Shown: positions 6,489 to 8,593 of the stretch, one piece after another
Numbering within the stretch: position 1 is the stretch's first letter
Layout of the letters: every line of letters starts with the position of its first letter
Notes under the pieces: model-generated
Told to the model about the DNA's origin: nothing
Seen by the model: only the letters and a program-made list of their open reading frames with translations
The model's database searches: none
Translations under genes and position numbers: made by a program
Source: Methylocystis sp.
GTDB taxonomy: Bacteria > Pseudomonadota > Alphaproteobacteria > Rhizobiales > Beijerinckiaceae
Reading direction: 5' to 3'
NCBI GenBank assembly: GCA_023253795.1
Contig: JALRFG010000026.1
Location: forward strand, 1-8,593
DNA: 8,593 nucleotides

Positions 6489-7607
6489 TCAGTCGAAGTA
6501 GCTTTGCAGCGTGCCGCGACGACGCACATCCAGCGTCGCGCAATGGAAGGCGCCGCCGAAAGCCGCGTAATGCAGGAAAGGCACCGGGATCGGTTCGAAG
6601 CCCCATTTCTCCATCGCGCGCATCATGCCGGTGTGATGCGGATCGACGATCACGCGCTTCTCATCGATCATCAGCACATTCATGCTCAGCCATTTGCCGC
6701 ACATGGAGGTGATGGCGAGGATGCGGTCGTCGATCGGATCAGGCTCCGGCGTGACCAGAATGTCCCATTTTTTGAGAATGTCCGGCAGTTCGTTCGGATC
6801 GAGATATTCCGGATTGATCAGCAGCTTTCCGGGACCGAGCGGCAGGATCGTGGTGTCGATGTGCATCGGGTTGGGGCAGCGGCTCTTGATCTCGTGAACG
6901 CGATAGCCTTCGCCGAGATGACGGCGCAGCCAATCGATGCCCATGGCGTTGGTGACGTTGGAGCGCGTGACGAAGATGTCGCGACCACAACGGAAGAAAT
7001 CAGCCGCATCGAACACCGGCTCGAATTCGGTGAGGATGTAACGGATCGGCTCGCCCTTCTCGGGCAGCTTGAAGTTCGGATCGAACAACTCGTCCTTGAG
7101 CTCCGGCTTGGGCGCCGAGGTCCAGCGCGCGCCGCGACGGAAATAATCCTTCAGGATCGGCCGATAGGAGTGAGTCTCGAAATAGCGGCAGGGCCAGGCC
7201 ATCGGCGTCTCGAGAATTTCGTCGCCGATCACCAGCATGCTGTCGCGCGGGCAGGAATTGCAGAAACCGCGCGATGACCAGTCCGGCGTCGAAAACTTGC
7301 GGTTATGGGGATAGGCGTCGGGTCGGGTCACCTTGACGCCGAGCTGCTCCAGAACCTTCACGAAATTATCCAGCTCCTGCTGGGCCGGCTCGATCATGAA
7401 GCTGGGCCGGCGGAAACCGGCGGCCAGAGCCTGCGCGCGCGCGGCCATGCCTGGAATATTGCAGGTGACGACCGGATGGGCGGAAGGAATGGTCGAGCCC
7501 TCAAGGCGGCCGACCATGATCTCCTCCAGCGGATCCCACTCATTATGGGAGTTCACCGGGCATTCGGCGGATACGGCCATATCGGCGGCGGAGGCGTGGA
7601 CATTCAT
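6489..7607 (-). CDS. Glycine amidinotransferase-like (AGAT/StrB1 family) enzyme
   Basis: The 372-residue product closely resembles the core of L-arginine:glycine amidinotransferase (GATM). Recognisable blocks are CNSCPRDSMLVIGDEILETP (116-135), EFEPVFDAADFFRCGRDIF (194-212), NPMHID (246-251), KWLSMNVLMIDEKR (305-318) and FHCATLDVRRRGTLQSY (354-370). The catalytic triad is D200, H249 and C356, with Asp-His spacing of 49 as in human D254/H303, and C356 as the thiol that carries the amidino group. N246 and M248 match human N300 and M302, which line the acceptor site, so glycine is a plausible acceptor. Lysine (as in AmtA), an inosamine (StrB1) or another amine cannot be excluded. Products would be ornithine and a guanidino compound, in the cytoplasm. 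The start at 7607 has GAGGAG (minus strand, 7615-7620) 7 bases upstream. It is a single-gene unit with its own terminator, convergent with gdx. Confidence 0.92.
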   Translation of the reverse strand: MNVHASAADMAVSAECPVNSHNEWDPLEEIMVGRLEGSTIPSAHPVVTCNIPGMAARAQALAAGFRRPSFMIEPAQQELDNFVKVLEQLGVKVTRPDAYPHNRKFSTPDWSSRGFCNSCPRDSMLVIGDEILETPMAWPCRYFETHSYRPILKDYFRRGARWTSAPKPELKDELFDPNFKLPEKGEPIRYILTEFEPVFDAADFFRCGRDIFVTRSNVTNAMGIDWLRRHLGEGYRVHEIKSRCPNPMHIDTTILPLGPGKLLINPEYLDPNELPDILKKWDILVTPEPDPIDDRILAITSMCGKWLSMNVLMIDEKRVIVDPHHTGMMRAMEKWGFEPIPVPFLHYAAFGGAFHCATLDVRRRGTLQSYFD

Positions 7608-7634
7608 TTTTTCGCTCCTCGATCCCTGTCAATT

Positions 7635-7647
7635 GTTGATAATCAAC
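7635..7647. promoter_or_regulatory. Palindromic operator candidate upstream of the amidinotransferase gene
   Basis: GTTGAT (7635-7640) and ATCAAC (7642-7647) are perfect inverted repeats around one A, 28 bases upstream of the amidinotransferase start codon and just upstream of its ribosome binding site. The AT-rich palindrome stands out in GC-rich DNA and is a plausible regulator site. No regulator gene is adjacent. Confidence 0.4.
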
Positions 7648-7755
7648 GTGTCTTTTTTGAATCCGCCGCTTCATAAGCCGGTGCGCCGGAGGCGTCTACT
7701 CCCTGAGGGGAGGAGGGCTGTTGCTGGAGCTGCGCCAGCCTCCGTTCCGGGCCTC
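7648..7755. other. Gene-free divergent region between the amidinotransferase and rpmI genes (left part)
   Basis: No credible coding region is seen here on either strand. The DNA is highly structured: a CTCCC/GGGAG-type hairpin near 7700-7716 and a GCTGG/CCAGC hairpin near 7733-7749, plus CCGG repeats near 7679-7689. On the minus strand these could form a leader for the amidinotransferase gene. No known riboswitch consensus was recognised. Confidence 0.4.
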
Positions 7756-7785
7756 TTGCCAGAAGACCGGGCGATTGCTTATAAG
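7756..7785 (+). promoter_or_regulatory. Candidate sigma-70-type promoter for rpmI-rplT
   Basis: TTGCCA (7756-7761) and TATAAG (7780-7785) each match five of six consensus positions, with an 18-base spacer. Transcription would start near 7792, giving a leader of about 125 bases before rpmI. This is the best promoter match in the divergent region. Confidence 0.45.
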
Positions 7786-7795
7786 GCCTCTTCTT

Positions 7796-7836
7796 GAACC
7801 GCCCGGCCAGTGATGGGCTGCCGTGGCGGTTCTTTT
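7796..7836 (+). promoter_or_regulatory. Terminator-like hairpin in the rpmI leader
   Basis: GAACCGCC (7796-7803) pairs with GGCGGTTC (7825-7832), and CGGC (7804-7807) with GCCG (7820-7823), leaving one bulged T and a 12-base loop; TTTT (7833-7836) follows directly. It has the shape of a transcription attenuator 82 bases before the rpmI start. Its left arm (CGCCCGG, 7800-7806) is also perfectly complementary to CCGGGCG (7767-7773). That alternative pairing could act as an antiterminator, but only in transcripts starting upstream of 7767. Confidence 0.45.
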
Positions 7837-7917
7837 CGCTCGCGCGATGCGTCTTCACAGGGGGCCGCCCCGACGAAGACGTCCAGAAAAAACAGGGCCA
7901 TGGCCCAGGAGAGCAAA

Positions 7918-8118
7918 ATGCCCAAGCTAAAGACGAAATCCGGAGCCAAAAAGCGCTTCAAGATCACCGGCACCGGCAAGGTGGTGTACGCCCAGCAGGG
8001 CAAGCGCCACGGCATGATCAAGCGCACCAATAAGCAGATCCGCAATCTGCGCGGGACCACCGTTCTGTTCAAGACCGACGGCGACAACATCAAGAAATAC
8101 TTCCTGCCGAACGGCTGA
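7918..8118 (+). CDS. rpmI: 50S ribosomal protein L35
   Basis: The 66-residue basic protein has the L35 signatures MPKLKTKSGAKKRF at the start, GKRHGMIKRTNKQIRN (28-43) and a YFLPNG end. L35 is a small protein of the large ribosomal subunit. The start at 7918 is fixed by homology and by AGGAGAG (7907-7913); an in-frame ATG at 7900 would add MAQESK and place the ribosome binding site inside the coding sequence. It is followed 44 bases later by rplT, the usual pairing. infC, which precedes rpmI in many bacteria, is not directly upstream; the neighbour is the divergent amidinotransferase gene. Confidence 0.97.
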   Translation: MPKLKTKSGAKKRFKITGTGKVVYAQQGKRHGMIKRTNKQIRNLRGTTVLFKTDGDNIKKYFLPNG

Positions 8119-8162
8119 CCTGTCCCCTGAATAATCGCAGATTCTGATCTAGGAGTTTCGTC

Positions 8163-8528
8163 ATGGCTCGCGTTAAACGCGGCGTTACGTCCCACGCCAA
8201 ACACAAGAAGACTTTCAAGGCCGCCAAGGGTTTCTACGGCCGCCGCAAAAACACCATCCGCACCGCCAAGGCGGCGGTCGATCGCTCGATGCAATATGCG
8301 ACGCGCGACCGCAAGGCCAAGAAGCGCGTGTTCCGTTCGCTGTGGATTCAGCGCCTCAACGCCGCTGTGCGTGAGCATGGTCTGACCTATTCGCGCTTCA
8401 TCGACGGTCTCGCCAAAGCGGGCGTAACGGTCGACCGCAAGGTTCTGTCGCAGCTCGCCATCGAGCAGCCGGAGGCCTTCGCTGCGATTGTCGCGCAAGC
8501 CAAAAAGGCGCTTCCCGCCGCCGCCTGA
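8163..8528 (+). CDS. rplT: 50S ribosomal protein L20
   Basis: The 121-residue basic protein matches L20 throughout: MARVKRGVTSHAKHKK at the start, KGFYGRRKNTIR (20-31), RSLWIQRLNAAVREHGLTYS (58-77) and the C-terminal Ala/Lys-rich tail. L20 binds 23S rRNA and is essential for early 50S assembly; in several bacteria it also represses its own operon by binding leader RNA. AGGAG (8151-8155) lies 7 bases before the ATG. It forms an operon with rpmI, and the strong terminator after it separates it from whatever follows. Confidence 0.98.
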   Translation: MARVKRGVTSHAKHKKTFKAAKGFYGRRKNTIRTAKAAVDRSMQYATRDRKAKKRVFRSLWIQRLNAAVREHGLTYSRFIDGLAKAGVTVDRKVLSQLAIEQPEAFAAIVAQAKKALPAAA

Positions 8529-8552
8529 GCGGGCTGAAGCGAGATGAATTTT

Positions 8553-8593
8553 AAAACGCCCGTCGGTCCTCCGGCGGGCGTTTTGTCGTTTTG
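8553..8593 (+). terminator. Intrinsic terminator of the rpmI-rplT operon
   Basis: AAAACGCCCG (8553-8562) pairs with CGGGCGTTTT (8575-8584). The stem continues with a T-G pair and CGG/CCG to about 14 bp around a TCCT loop. TTTT (8581-8584), then GTCGTTTTG to the window edge, gives a T-rich tail, so it should end the operon 24 bases after rplT. The A-rich left flank could also serve a convergent gene beyond the window. Confidence 0.92.

Noticed and set aside
6504..7277. 257-codon plus-strand frame opposite the amidinotransferase gene
   Set aside because: It is a shadow of a highly conserved gene with an intact catalytic triad.
7810..7917. Longer start for rpmI (7810 or 7900)
   Set aside because: L35 proteins begin MPK-KTKSGAKK, and the AGGAG motif directly precedes that ATG at 7918.
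1..8593. tRNA, CRISPR array, insertion sequence, phage or integration site
   Set aside because: No cloverleaf, spaced repeat array, transposase motif or terminal inverted repeats with target duplication were found by eye; gene content and base composition look uniform and chromosomal.

Overview
The window is GC-rich, compactly coded bacterial chromosome with mostly single-copy housekeeping-type genes. The ComM, pirin, BI-1, L35 and L20 sequences look alphaproteobacterial, most like Hyphomicrobiales (Rhizobiales). That placement comes from recalled protein similarity, not from a search. I see no rRNA, tRNA, CRISPR array, insertion sequence or phage gene.

Left part (1-1792): a Bax inhibitor-1 family membrane protein gene runs leftward off the window edge. 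Its leader (about 642-776) can fold into three hairpins and may be the alphaproteobacterial ybhL-type leader RNA. Divergent from it is a gene for a secreted, C-terminally membrane-anchored protein whose predicted mature form starts with His-Gly. It ends at a strong UUCG-loop terminator.

Centre (1880-5975): comM, encoding the Mg-chelatase-like AAA+ ATPase of transformation and recombination, overlaps by 4 bases a membrane-tethered hybrid histidine kinase gene, so the two probably form one transcript. The kinase gene's 3' end overlaps the 3' end of a convergent pirin gene by 46 bp.

Right-centre (5976-7647): divergent from pirin is a small SMR-family guanidinium exporter (gdx/sugE). Convergent with gdx is an AGAT-type amidinotransferase that keeps the Asp-His-Cys catalytic triad. 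An enzyme that moves amidino groups from arginine beside a guanidinium exporter suggests a small guanidino-compound locus. This is the most suggestive functional association in the window, though the two genes are not in one operon.

Right end (7648-8593): a structured 270-bp stretch leads into rpmI and rplT (ribosomal proteins L35 and L20), which end at a strong terminator. A terminator-like hairpin just downstream of a plausible promoter could regulate this ribosomal operon.

No clearly new multi-gene system is visible. The best leads are the His-Gly mature protein, the amidinotransferase/Gdx pairing, and the RNA leaders of the BI-1 and rpmI genes.
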